Below are positions 27,705 to 37,238 of a DNA stretch of 45,903 bases, in pieces. The translations under genes were made by a program, and so were the position numbers. The DNA lies in NCBI GenBank assembly GCA_028284525.1, contig JANQRO010000195.1:1-45903 (forward strand), in the 5' to 3' direction. How positions within the stretch are numbered: the first letter of the stretch is position 1; each line of letters begins with the position of its first letter. The notes beneath the pieces were generated by a model, which was not told the DNA's origin, did no database searches, and was given only the letters and a program-made list of their open reading frames with translations. The DNA is from Myxococcota bacterium. Its GTDB lineage: Bacteria > Myxococcota_A > UBA9160 > PR03.

Positions 27705-29003
27705 ATGGGTCAGACGCTCGACCAGACCGACATCCACCACGCGACCCGCTATGCGGAGGAGGGCTATCCCTGGGAGGATTGGGATCTCCTGCGACGCGAG
27801 GCCCCGGTGTACTGGTACGAGCGCGACGACGTCGAGCCCTTCTGGGCGATCACGCGTCACGAGGACATCCTCGCGGTGTCGCGGCGACCGGATGTGTTCA
27901 TCAATGGCGGGCCCCGTCTGCGGCTCTCCCTGCGTGGCGAGACCGAGCTCTTGCGTGGGGGCCTCGACGCGTTCGGCGAGACGCGCGGCTGGGACCCGGC
28001 GGAGCCGCCGGACTTCGTCTTCATGGACGATCCCCGCCACCGAAACTTCCGGCTCCCCTCGAGCCGCTCCTTCACGCCCGGCCGGATGCGCGGGCTCGCC
28101 GGGCATTTCGACGAGCTCGCGCAGCAGTTCACGGCCGAGTTCGTCGACGCCCTGGACACCCAGAGTCGCGACGGCGGACACTGCGACTTCGTCACCGAGC
28201 TCGCCGCGAAGCTCCCGATCGCTGCGATCGGCGAGATGATGGGGCTTCCGCCCGCGGACTGGAAGAAGATCTTCAAGTGGACCAACGCGATCGTCGGCGA
28301 GGTGCTCCCCGAAGACCGGGTGCAAGGTGAGAGCGAAGCGGACGCGGCTTTGCGGGGGATGAACGAGTTCCGCCAGTACCTCGAGAACCGGGTGCACGAG
28401 CGCCGCGAGGCGGGCTGCGACCGGGCCGACCTCTTCGACACGATCGTCGGCGGCCAAGTCGAAGGCAAGCCGATGAACGATCAGCAGCTGATCGGCTACC
28501 TGCTGCTGATCATCGCCGCGGGGAACGAGACGACCCGCAACGCGACCTCGGGGGGCGTGATCGCGTTGATCGAGCACCCCGAGCAGCGCGACCTCCTGTG
28601 CGCACGCCCCGAACTCCTAGACAGCGCGATCGAGGAGATCCTCCGCTGGACCTCGCCGGTGATCCAGTTCCTCCGGACGGCGACCGCGGACTTCGAGCTC
28701 CGCGGCACGACGATCCGGGCGGGCGACACGATCGGCGTCTGGTATCCCTCGGCCAACCGCGACGAGCGCGTCTTCGACGATCCCTACCGCTTCGACATCA
28801 CCCGGCAGCCGAACCCGCACCTGGCCTTTGGCCACGGCGCCCACTTCTGCCTGGGCGCCAACCTCGCCCGGGCCGAGCTGCGCGCGGCCTTGCGGGCGCT
28901 GCTACCGGTGTTGCCGCGCCTCGAGATCGCGGGGACGCCCCGGCGCATCCCGAACCTGCACGTCTCGGGCTACGCGACGCTGCCGGTGCGCGCCGCGGCC
29001 TAG
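27705..29003 (+). CDS. Cytochrome P450
   Basis: AAGNETTRNATSGG I-helix, EEILRWTSPV ExxR, heme ligand motif FGHGAHFCLGANLARAE. Confidence 0.97.
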   Translation: MGQTLDQTDIHHATRYAEEGYPWEDWDLLRREAPVYWYERDDVEPFWAITRHEDILAVSRRPDVFINGGPRLRLSLRGETELLRGGLDAFGETRGWDPAEPPDFVFMDDPRHRNFRLPSSRSFTPGRMRGLAGHFDELAQQFTAEFVDALDTQSRDGGHCDFVTELAAKLPIAAIGEMMGLPPADWKKIFKWTNAIVGEVLPEDRVQGESEADAALRGMNEFRQYLENRVHERREAGCDRADLFDTIVGGQVEGKPMNDQQLIGYLLLIIAAGNETTRNATSGGVIALIEHPEQRDLLCARPELLDSAIEEILRWTSPVIQFLRTATADFELRGTTIRAGDTIGVWYPSANRDERVFDDPYRFDITRQPNPHLAFGHGAHFCLGANLARAELRAALRALLPVLPRLEIAGTPRRIPNLHVSGYATLPVRAAA

Positions 29004-29007
29004 TCGA

Positions 29008-29038
29008 CCCGCGCACGCCCTCGATACCCACGCGCGGG
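29008..29038. repeat. Inverted repeat between convergent P450 and SDR genes (terminator-like, no U tract)
   Basis: cccgcgc-N17-gcgcggg. Confidence 0.4.
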
Positions 29039-29043
29039 ACGCG

Positions 29044-29793
29044 TCAGCCGCCGCCCGTGACGTCGAGGATCGAGCCGGTGCAGTAGCGCGCGGCATCGGA
29101 GAGCAGCCAGAGCACGGCGTCGGCCACCTCGTCGACGGTGCCCGCGCGTCCCATCGGCAGGGTCGGGGCCACGCGTTCCACCCAGTTCTCGATGCCAAAG
29201 CCGTCGTGGATGTCGGTGTCGATCAGCCCCGGCCGCACCGCGTTCACCCGCACCCCGTCGGCGGCCACCTCGCCCCCCAGGCCCTTGGTGAGCACGTCGA
29301 TCGCGCCCTTCGACGACGCGTAGTCGACGAAGAAGCCCGCGCCTCCCGCCTTCGAGCCCACCGAAGAGACGTTGACGATGGCGCCGCCGGAGCCCCCAGA
29401 ACGGGTCGACATCCGCCGCACCGCCTCGCGACAGCACAGAAAGGTGCCGGTCACGTTCACCCGGTAGAGCTCGGTGAGTCGCGCGGCGTCGACGTCGACG
29501 ACCCGAGAGCGGGGGAAGAGGATGCCGGCGTTGTTCACCAGGGCGTCGAGACGGCCGAGCTCGCGATCGATCGTCTCGAACATCCCCACCACCTCGGCCT
29601 CGTCGCCCACGTCGGCGCGCACCAGGAGGCCGCCGGGGCCCGCGGCATCGAGATCGCGCAGGACCGACCGGGCGGCCGTCTCGTCGCGGCGGTAGTTGAG
29701 CGCGACGGTGTAGCCGGCCGCGACGGCGCGGCGGGCCACGGCGGCGCCGATGCCGCGACTCGCCCCGGTGACGAGGGCCACCTTCTCCACCAC
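29044..29793 (-). CDS. SDR family oxidoreductase
   Basis: VTGASRGIGAAVAR, VNNAGILFPRS, YASSKGAIDVLTKGL. Confidence 0.95.
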   Translation of the reverse strand: MVEKVALVTGASRGIGAAVARRAVAAGYTVALNYRRDETAARSVLRDLDAAGPGGLLVRADVGDEAEVVGMFETIDRELGRLDALVNNAGILFPRSRVVDVDAARLTELYRVNVTGTFLCCREAVRRMSTRSGGSGGAIVNVSSVGSKAGGAGFFVDYASSKGAIDVLTKGLGGEVAADGVRVNAVRPGLIDTDIHDGFGIENWVERVAPTLPMGRAGTVDEVADAVLWLLSDAARYCTGSILDVTGGG

Positions 29794-29881
29794 GCCGTGT
29801 CCTCCCTCGCTCGGCTCGTGCCCGCGGCCCCGGCGACGGGGCGGGCGCCATATACTAGGGGCTCACCCGAGGAGACGTGTC

Positions 29882-30973
29882 ATGCAGGTCAAAGGGGCAG
29901 TGTGTCGCGAGATCGGAAAGCCGCTCTCGATCGAGGACGTGGAGATCGCGGATCCGGGGCCCGACGAGGTCCTGGTGCGCACCGTCGCCTGCGGCGTGTG
30001 TCACAGCGACCTGCACTTCGTCCAGGGCTCGATCAAGGGACCGATCCCGACGGTGCCGGGTCACGAGCCGGCGGGGATCGTCGAGGCCGTGGGCGAGCGG
30101 GTGCGCTCGGTGGCGCCCGGCGACCACGTGATCGCCTGCACCTCGATGTATTGCGGTCACTGTCGCCAGTGTCTCCAGGGGTTCCCGCACCTGTGTAGCG
30201 ACCGCGGCGCCCTGCGTCGTCAGCAGGGCGAGACCCCGCGGCTCAGCCAGGGCGGCGAGGAGCTCTACCAGTTCGCCGATCTCTCGGGCTTCGCCGAGGC
30301 GATGCTGCTCCACGAGAACGCCGTCGTGAAGATCGACCCCGAGGTTCCCCTCGACCGCGCCGCCCTGGTGGGCTGTGCCGTCACCACCGGCGTGGGCGCC
30401 GCCCTCAACACCGCCCAGGTCGCCCCGGGCTCGTCGGTGGCGGTCTTCGGGGCGGGCGGGGTCGGCATCTCGATCATCCAGGGCGCCCGGATCGCCGGCG
30501 CGCGCCAGATCATCGCCGTCGACCTCCTCGACTCGAAGCTCGAGACCGCCAAGGCCTTCGGCGCGACCGATACCCTCAACCCCTCCGAGGGCGACCCGGT
30601 CCGCGCCATCAAGAAGATGAGCGCCGGCGGGGTCGACTACGCCTTCGAGGCGGTGGGCCACGTCGACCTCGTGGCCCAGTGCTTCTACTGCACGGCGGCC
30701 CACGGCCTCACCGTGGTGGTCGGTGCGATCCCGCCGGATCAGACGCTGTCGATCATCCCCGGCCACTTCTTTCTCGAGAAGCGCATCGTCGGCTGCATGA
30801 TGGGGTCGAACCGGTTCCACCTCCACGCGCCCCAGTATCTCGAGCTGTACCGCCAGGGGCGTCTCGATCTGGACGCGATGGTGAGCCGCACGGCGCCCCT
30901 CGACGCGGTCGAGGACGCCTTCCGCGCCATGGAGGCCGGTGAGGTGACCCGCACCGTCCTGACCTTCGACTAG
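29882..30973 (+). CDS. Zn-dependent alcohol dehydrogenase (MDR)
   Basis: CGVCHSDLHFV, GHEPAGIVEAVGE, structural Zn CGHCRQCLQGFPHLC, GAGGVGISII. Confidence 0.95.
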   Translation: MQVKGAVCREIGKPLSIEDVEIADPGPDEVLVRTVACGVCHSDLHFVQGSIKGPIPTVPGHEPAGIVEAVGERVRSVAPGDHVIACTSMYCGHCRQCLQGFPHLCSDRGALRRQQGETPRLSQGGEELYQFADLSGFAEAMLLHENAVVKIDPEVPLDRAALVGCAVTTGVGAALNTAQVAPGSSVAVFGAGGVGISIIQGARIAGARQIIAVDLLDSKLETAKAFGATDTLNPSEGDPVRAIKKMSAGGVDYAFEAVGHVDLVAQCFYCTAAHGLTVVVGAIPPDQTLSIIPGHFFLEKRIVGCMMGSNRFHLHAPQYLELYRQGRLDLDAMVSRTAPLDAVEDAFRAMEAGEVTRTVLTFD

Positions 30974-31015
30974 CCCGCCGGGCGTCGCGCCCGCACCCGA
31001 GAGGAGGGAGCCGTC

Positions 31016-31801
31016 ATGAGCCTCGACCAGGCGAACTATCAGACGATGTTGATCGAGAAACGCGAGAACGGCGTCGCCGTCGTCTCGCTGAACCGCCCCG
31101 ACCGGCTGAACGCCGTGAACGGGCGGCTCCACCACGAGCTCAGCACCTTCGCCCGAGACGCCGAACGCGACCGCGACGTGAAGGTGGTGGTGCTCGCCGG
31201 CGAGGGGAGGGCCTTTTGCGCCGGGGGCGATTTCAGCGACGACGCCGACGCCGAGGCGCTCTCGATGGAGGAGGCGCGCCAGATCGTCGACCACCTCCTC
31301 GAGCTCCGAAAGCCGATCGTCTCGGCCGTGCAGGGCTACGCGATGGGGCTCGGCGCGACGATCTCGCTGCTCTGCGACGTCGTGGTGGCGGGCAAGAGCA
31401 CGGTCTTTGCCGACACCCACGTAAAGCTCGGGATCGGCGCGGGGGACGGCGGTCAGGTGATCTGGCCGCTGCTCATGGGAGTGAACCGCGCCAAGTGGTT
31501 CCTGATGACCGGCGAGCGGGTCACCGGGGAGGCGCTCCAGGAGATGGGTCTGGTGAACTTCCTGGTGGAGGACGACCAGATCCGCAAGAAGGCCCTCGAG
31601 TGTGCCGACCAGCTCGCCGCCGGCCCGAGCAAGGCGATCAGCGCCTCCAAGGTGCCCGTCAACCACTACATCAAGATGATCTCGAACCTCGTGCTGCCGC
31701 TCTCGCTGAGCCTCGAGGGCGAGACCTTCCGCTCGAAGGACGCCAAGGAGGCGGCTCGCGCCTTCGTCGAGAAACGCGAGCCCCACTTCACGGGGCACTA
31801 G
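31016..31801 (+). CDS. Enoyl-CoA hydratase/isomerase family
   Basis: VVSLNRPDRLNAVN, FCAGGDFSDD, GYAMGLGATISLLCDVVVAGKSTVFADTHVKLGIGAGDGG. Confidence 0.94.
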   Translation: MSLDQANYQTMLIEKRENGVAVVSLNRPDRLNAVNGRLHHELSTFARDAERDRDVKVVVLAGEGRAFCAGGDFSDDADAEALSMEEARQIVDHLLELRKPIVSAVQGYAMGLGATISLLCDVVVAGKSTVFADTHVKLGIGAGDGGQVIWPLLMGVNRAKWFLMTGERVTGEALQEMGLVNFLVEDDQIRKKALECADQLAAGPSKAISASKVPVNHYIKMISNLVLPLSLSLEGETFRSKDAKEAARAFVEKREPHFTGH

Positions 31802-33072
31802 CCCGCGCCGGGGGTGTGCTCCCGGCGCGGGCCCTCGACGGGTTCGAGGGGCGGCCGCCCCAACGCCTCGCGGAAGGTGTTGTGGTAGTGGTGGAGCGCG
31901 GGCTCGTTGCGCCCGAAGACCAGGTAGTCAAGGGCGCCGCTCTCGGCGGCGCGTTGGGTCGACTCGCCCATCCGGTAGTCCTCGTGCTCGACGGTGCTGT
32001 CGAAGACCTCCATCGCGGCCTCGACCGAGAAGACCGCGTTGCCGTCCCGCGCCGTCGGGTCGTAGACGTTGTTCGAGTCGATCACGGTCCGACTCGTATC
32101 GCGCTCGGCGTCGAGAGCGGCTTCGCTGGCGTAGTGGCTCACCCGGGTGAGCGAGCGGCTCGGATCGCAGGGGTCGGCCGGGTCGGGGTAGATCCGCACG
32201 AGGGTGGCGCTGTTGCGCTTCACGGCGAACTGGATGTTCGGGAAGATGTAATAGAGCACGGTGGTCGTGTTCTCGACGTCCCACTCGTCTTCGGGTTTGC
32301 CCCGCAGCGAGTCGATCCCCCGGGAGGGGAAGACAAAGCGGTGGTTGCGGCCGAAGGTCTGGTAGTCGAGGGCGTCGCCGTAGAAGATACGCCCCAGGGT
32401 GTCCTTGTGGAGCCGCGCGAAGTGGTAGGTCTCGCCAAAGGTGTCGTTGGCGAGCTTCCAGTTCAGACGTTTGGCCAGCACCGTCTCGTCGAGGTAGCGC
32501 TGCTGACCCACCTCCCAGCTCGCGAACTCGGGGGCGAGGTCGCCGAGCTGGGTGTCGACGTCGAGCCGTCCCCCCGGCTGGGGATGCACCCAGAGCTGGC
32601 CGTAGCGCTCCTCGGCCGGCAGCTCGATCAGCCCGAGGCTCGCGCGGTCGACGCTTCCGAAGTCGCGCTCCCGGGAGACGCCCCGGAGCGCGCCCGTGTT
32701 GCTGTAGCTCCAGTTGTGAAAGGGGCAGACGAAGTGCTCGGCGCGGCCCCGGGGCTCCGAGGCGATCCGGGTGCCGCGGTGTCGGCACGAGTTCACAAAG
32801 GCGCGGAAACGGCCCTCGGGGTCGCGGGTGGCGAGCACCGGGACCCCGAAGTCGTCGATACACAGGTAGCTCCCGGTCTCGGGGAGGTCGCCCGAGAGCC
32901 CGACGAAGTGCGGGTGCTCCTGGAAGAAGCGCTGCCACTCCTCGGTCGCGAGGGCGCGGTCGGTGTAGTCGTCGACGGGGTTCTTGAGCTGCACGCCGGC
33001 GTCGACGTTCACCTTCTCGTCGAGCTGGCGGAGGAGCTCCTTCAGGATCCGGATCTGGTCTCGCTTCTGCAC
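31798..33072 (-). CDS. Rieske [2Fe-2S] aromatic ring-hydroxylating oxygenase, alpha subunit-like
   Basis: CRHRGTRI-X13-CPFHNWSY Rieske motif; NDTFGETYHFARLHKDTLG iron-site region. Confidence 0.93.
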   Translation of the reverse strand: MQKRDQIRILKELLRQLDEKVNVDAGVQLKNPVDDYTDRALATEEWQRFFQEHPHFVGLSGDLPETGSYLCIDDFGVPVLATRDPEGRFRAFVNSCRHRGTRIASEPRGRAEHFVCPFHNWSYSNTGALRGVSRERDFGSVDRASLGLIELPAEERYGQLWVHPQPGGRLDVDTQLGDLAPEFASWEVGQQRYLDETVLAKRLNWKLANDTFGETYHFARLHKDTLGRIFYGDALDYQTFGRNHRFVFPSRGIDSLRGKPEDEWDVENTTTVLYYIFPNIQFAVKRNSATLVRIYPDPADPCDPSRSLTRVSHYASEAALDAERDTSRTVIDSNNVYDPTARDGNAVFSVEAAMEVFDSTVEHEDYRMGESTQRAAESGALDYLVFGRNEPALHHYHNTFREALGRPPLEPVEGPRREHTPGAG

Positions 33073-33244
33073 CGTCGCGCCCTTCTCGTGGAGTGCCGTC
33101 GGAGCGTAGCGGACGGCCCTCGTGCTCCGGCGCCGCGGGCGGGGGCGTTCGGGCTACCGTGGTCGGGTCGACGAACCCGGTGGGCTCCGACCCCCGACAG
33201 GTCGGCCCGTCGGCCCGGCGCCCGCATCACCCGGAGGAGGTTCC

Positions 33245-34021
33245 GTGAAGCTCGAGACCGTCACCGTCGAAGGCGAAGGCCCGATTCGCCATGTCGTGCT
33301 CAACCGGCCCGCCGTACACAACGCGGTCAATGCCCAGGTCCTGGCCGATCTCACCGAGGCCTGTATGGCCCTCGATCGCCTCGCCGAGGTGCGGGTCGTC
33401 ATCCTGCGGGGCGCGGGCAAGAGCTTCTGCTCGGGCGCCGACCTGAAGTCGCCGCGGCGCACCACGACCCAGCAGATCGACCACTCGAAGGCCGGGGCGC
33501 GGATGGCCGACGTGCTCACCCACCTGAGCCCGATCACGATCGCCGCGATCCACGGCTACTGCATCGGCGGCGGCGCGGTGCTCCCCGCGTGTTGCGATTT
33601 TCGCATCGCGGCGCGCAGCACCTCGCTGACGCTCAACGAGGTGAGCATCGGCTTCAACCTGACCTGGCACACGATCCCGGCGGTCGTCCAGCTCGTGGGC
33701 CCCGCGCGCGCCAAGGAGATGATCATCCTCGGCCACAGCTACGACGCCGAGACCCTCCTCGACTACGGCTACGTGAACGAGGTGGTCGACGACGAGGCGC
33801 TGCTGGGGCGCGCCACGGTCCTGGCCGAAGAGGTGTGCAACCAGCCCGCGTGGCCCGTCTTCAGCACCAAGGCGTCGATCAACGCGTACGCCAAGGCCCT
33901 GGACCGCTCGGTACACCACCTCGACCACCTCTCGTCGGCGCTGATGGGACGCAGCGAGAACAGCCGCATCGCCCAGGAGACCTATTTCTCGAAGGCGCCG
34001 CGTCACTACATCGAGGAGTAG
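33245..34021 (+). CDS. Enoyl-CoA hydratase/isomerase family
   Basis: GTG start after gaggaggttcc; VVLNRPAVHNAVN, FCSGADLKSPR, GYCIGGGAVLPACCDFRIAA. Confidence 0.93.
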   Translation: MKLETVTVEGEGPIRHVVLNRPAVHNAVNAQVLADLTEACMALDRLAEVRVVILRGAGKSFCSGADLKSPRRTTTQQIDHSKAGARMADVLTHLSPITIAAIHGYCIGGGAVLPACCDFRIAARSTSLTLNEVSIGFNLTWHTIPAVVQLVGPARAKEMIILGHSYDAETLLDYGYVNEVVDDEALLGRATVLAEEVCNQPAWPVFSTKASINAYAKALDRSVHHLDHLSSALMGRSENSRIAQETYFSKAPRHYIEE

Positions 34022-34030
34022 CGGCCGGGC

Positions 34031-35032
34031 TCAGGACACGGTGAGCACCGCGGCGCCGTCGATGCGGTCGGCCGCGAGGTCGGCGAGGGCGTCGTTGGCC
34101 GCTTCGAGGGGGTAGGGGTGCACCGTCGTGCGGAGCGGGATCGCCGTCGCGAGCTCCAGCAGAGCGCGTCCGTCGTCCCTCGTATTGGCCGTCACGCTGC
34201 ACAGATTGCGCTCCTGGAACAGGTGGCGCTGATAGTCGAGGGGAGGGATCTCGCTCAGGTGGATCCCGGCGATGGCGACGGTGCCACCGCGGTCGGTGGC
34301 GGCGAGGGCGGCGGGCACCAGCTCGCCGGCCGGGGCGAAGAGGATGGCGGCGTCGAGGGGGCGCGGCGGCGGGTCGAAGCTCCCGCCGACCCACGACGCA
34401 CCCATTGCCTCCGCGTGCTCGCGGTGGAGCCCGCCGCGGCTGAACACCGAGACCTCGCACCCGAAGTGACGGGCGATCTGGATCACGAGGTGGGCCGACC
34501 CGCCAAAGCCCCACAGACCCAGGTGGCCGCCGGGTTGGATCGCCGAGCGGAGGTAGGCGCGGTAGCCGGTGACCCCGGCGCAGAGCAGGGGCGCCAGCTC
34601 GACCGCCGGTGGGTCCTCGGGAATCCGGTAGACGAAGTCGGCGGGGGCACAGACGGCCTCGGCGTAGCCCCCGTCCACCTGCCAGCCGGTGAAGGTGGGG
34701 TCGAGACACAGGTTCTCGCGCCCGCCGTCACAGAAGCGGCAGGAAGCGCAGGCCCGGTGGAGCCACGCGACCCCCACCCGGGCACCGATCGCCACGTCGC
34801 GGGCCCCCGGACCCAGCGCGTCGACCCGTCCGATCACCTGGTGCCCCGGCACGATCTCGTCGCCCTGGGGCGCCAGGTCGCCTTCCACCACGTGGAGGTC
34901 GGTGCGACACACCCCGCACACCTCGACCGCCACACGCACCTCGCCCCGGCCGGGCTCGGGACGCGGGCGCTCGCACGCCACGAGTGGCCGCTCCGCCACC
35001 GGCGCCGGCCGCGAGAGCACCATCGCCCGCAC
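34031..35032 (-). CDS. Zn-dependent alcohol dehydrogenase (MDR)
   Basis: GVCRTDLHVVEGDLAPQGDEIVPGHQVIGRV, CASCRFCDGGRENLC; alternative ATG at 35023. Confidence 0.92.
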   Translation of the reverse strand: MRAMVLSRPAPVAERPLVACERPRPEPGRGEVRVAVEVCGVCRTDLHVVEGDLAPQGDEIVPGHQVIGRVDALGPGARDVAIGARVGVAWLHRACASCRFCDGGRENLCLDPTFTGWQVDGGYAEAVCAPADFVYRIPEDPPAVELAPLLCAGVTGYRAYLRSAIQPGGHLGLWGFGGSAHLVIQIARHFGCEVSVFSRGGLHREHAEAMGASWVGGSFDPPPRPLDAAILFAPAGELVPAALAATDRGGTVAIAGIHLSEIPPLDYQRHLFQERNLCSVTANTRDDGRALLELATAIPLRTTVHPYPLEAANDALADLAADRIDGAAVLTVS

Positions 35033-35164
35033 GCCGCGTCTCTCCCCCTTTTGGTCGCGCTCGTCGCCGCTTGCGCCGAAAGCATAGGAGATCCGCCACG
35101 CGGGAGGTGGACACGGGGCGCGAGGGAGCACGCGCCCTGCGTCCGGGTCGGGCGCGCGGCTTCG

Positions 35165-35707
35165 TCAGTAGGGAGCGAAATAGATCCGGAGCCGGTTGCC
35201 GTCCGGGGAGAGCGGTGTCACGCGGGCCACACGGCCGGTGCGCAGCCAGCCCGTCTTGCCGACGACGGCGTGGGAGAACTTCGAGCCACCCTTCACGACG
35301 CCTTGGGTCTCGATCGTTCCCTTGCCCTCGATCGCGAAGTGCCAATCGGCGTAGGCGGCGTCGAATCCCTGTGCGGTCATCTGAAGCAGGAAGCGCCCTT
35401 TCGCGTAGAAGGTGCCAAGCGGCTGCGCGCCGACCGCCTCCGGTGCACAGTTGAACACGCCGTCGACCACGCCATCCGGCAGCGTTCCGTAGGGGTACAC
35501 GTAGCCAAAGGCCGTGAACCCGTCGCCGGGCTCAAACCCGCCGTCCGGCTCTCGAAAGGTGGGACGGCCTTCGGGGACGTCGTGCACCATACGGTCGAGG
35601 TCCGTACACACGTCGACCTTTCGCACCCATCGGCTCCCGTAGGCCTCCGCGGACACCGCCATCCCGATCAGCATCACTCCAGTCACGAATGCCAGCACTC
35701 GCTGCAT
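35165..35707 (-). CDS. Secreted hypothetical protein
   Basis: Signal peptide MQRVLAFVTGVMLIGMAVSAEA; no family recognised. Confidence 0.7.
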   Translation of the reverse strand: MQRVLAFVTGVMLIGMAVSAEAYGSRWVRKVDVCTDLDRMVHDVPEGRPTFREPDGGFEPGDGFTAFGYVYPYGTLPDGVVDGVFNCAPEAVGAQPLGTFYAKGRFLLQMTAQGFDAAYADWHFAIEGKGTIETQGVVKGGSKFSHAVVGKTGWLRTGRVARVTPLSPDGNRLRIYFAPY

Positions 35708-35797
35708 CGTTGCGTCTCCCATTGGCGGCCCGAGTCGAACTGGGGCCGGCGAAGTTCCATCTCGCCCGACACCCTAGATCCGCCCAACAGGGCTCCT

Positions 35798-35813
35798 TGT
35801 GACCCACATCACA
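35798..35813. promoter_or_regulatory. CRP/FNR-superfamily-like binding site
   Basis: TGTGA-CCCACA-TCACA, perfect 5-bp dyad matching the CRP half-sites, in the divergent region 35708-35841. Confidence 0.6.
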
Positions 35814-35841
35814 GGCCCCGTCGGCGCGATATTCTGTCGGG

Positions 35842-36609
35842 ATGGCGAGCGACGCACCGACTCCGCAGCCCGGCCCCTGGGCCCTCGACTGGCGGCTCTT
35901 CTTCAGCCTCGGGGTGACCTTTGTCTGGGTGATGCTGGGCATCATCTACATCACCTCGGTGGTGGGGTGGATCGACTTCGCGACCCTCAACGCCTCGTCG
36001 TTGGGGAGCTTTCTGGAGGGCGCCTTCGCCCCGCTGGCCTTTCTGTGGCTCGTGGTCGGCTTCTTCATGCAGCAGACCCAGCTGAGCCAGAACACCAAGG
36101 TGGTGGAGCAACAGCTCGAGGCGCTGCGTCAGACCGCGGAGCAGGCCAAGGTGCAGTCGCAGGCGATCGCCGCCGACGAGCTCCACTCGCGACAGGACAC
36201 CTATCTCAAGGTCGCCGCCATCGTGGCGGAGCAGCTCGGCACGACCGCCGGCTTTCTCGTGAACTCCTGGGAGGCGGAGGCGTTGCCCCAGGAGGAGTGG
36301 AAGTCGATCGAGCTCTGGGACCGATTCGGCGCGGGAGACAGCAACGCCTTCGGACTCCGCATCATGGCGCTTTGCTTCACCAACGCCGTGGAACCGACGG
36401 AGCTCTTCTACGGCACGCCGATCCGACGTCAGCACACCGAGAACTTCACGAACGCCTTCGAGAACCTGCTCGAGCGCGCCCGCAGCTGCGATCCCGACGA
36501 CATGATCGGCGCGGCCCTGCGCGGTAGCCAGAACGGCCGGGTCTACCGCTTCATGCTCGAGTCGAAGCCCGGGCACGACCAGGACGACGGCGCCGAGCCG
36601 GGCGACTGA
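35842..36609 (+). CDS. Hypothetical membrane protein with two N-terminal TM segments, coiled coil and cytoplasmic domain
   Basis: Hydrophobic FFSLGVTFVWVMLGIIYITSVV and AFAPLAFLWLVVGFFM, then QLSQNTKVVEQQLEALRQTAEQAKVQSQ. Confidence 0.78.
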   Translation: MASDAPTPQPGPWALDWRLFFSLGVTFVWVMLGIIYITSVVGWIDFATLNASSLGSFLEGAFAPLAFLWLVVGFFMQQTQLSQNTKVVEQQLEALRQTAEQAKVQSQAIAADELHSRQDTYLKVAAIVAEQLGTTAGFLVNSWEAEALPQEEWKSIELWDRFGAGDSNAFGLRIMALCFTNAVEPTELFYGTPIRRQHTENFTNAFENLLERARSCDPDDMIGAALRGSQNGRVYRFMLESKPGHDQDDGAEPGD

Positions 36610-36638
36610 CGCGCGGGATCGGCGCGGCGCTTCGGCGT

Positions 36639-37205
36639 CTAGCCGCGGCCCCCGAGACCGAGCTCGTCGGCGTGGGGCTTGAGCGCCTCGATGACGAAGG
36701 CGATGTGCTCACCGAGGTCGACCCCCAGGAGCTCGGCGCCGGCATTCACCTCGCTGCGCTCCACCTTGGCGGCGAAGCTCTTGTCCTTGAGCTTCTTCTT
36801 CACGCTCTTGGGCGCGAGGGTGGCGATCCCTTCCGGGCGCACCAGACAGCAGGCACCGATGAAGCCGGTGAGCTCGTCGCAGGCCAGCAGCGCCTTGTCG
36901 AGGGGGCTGTCGTAGGGCACCTCCCACTTGGTGTAGTGGGCGGAGATCGCGTGGGCGATGAGCGCTTCGTCGCGCGCGCGCAGCCAGGCCACGATCTTGT
37001 GGGGGTGCTCCTCGGGCCACTTCTCGTAGTCGGCGTCGTGGAGCATGCCGGCCACCCCCCAGGCCTCTTCGTCCTCGGCGCCGGCGCCGTAGCGGTGCGC
37101 CGCCGCGCGCATCACGACTTCGACGGCGCGGGCGTGCTTGCGCAGCGCCTCGGTCTCGGTCCATTCGCAGAGCTGGGTCCAGGCCTCGTCGCGGGTGATC
37201 GGCAT
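36639..37205 (-). CDS. HD-domain phosphohydrolase-like protein
   Basis: EALRKHARAVEVVMRAAAHRYG...GVAGMLHDADYEKWPEEHPHKI...AISAHYTKWEVPYDSPLDKALLACDEL. Confidence 0.9.
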   Translation of the reverse strand: MPITRDEAWTQLCEWTETEALRKHARAVEVVMRAAAHRYGAGAEDEEAWGVAGMLHDADYEKWPEEHPHKIVAWLRARDEALIAHAISAHYTKWEVPYDSPLDKALLACDELTGFIGACCLVRPEGIATLAPKSVKKKLKDKSFAAKVERSEVNAGAELLGVDLGEHIAFVIEALKPHADELGLGGRG

Positions 37206-37238
37206 GCCGCGATCATGCCCGATCTGCCGGGCCCCTGG

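Noticed and set aside
30976-31000. cgggcg-tcg-cgcccg hairpin between ADH and ECH genes as a terminator
   Set aside because: Short stem, no U tract, and the downstream gene is co-directional within 45 bp; GC-rich chance pairing is likely.
35830-35835. TATTCT as -10 element for the gene at 35842
   Set aside because: Only 6 bp from the ATG, would require a leaderless start, and spacing from a TTGTGA -35 is far too long.
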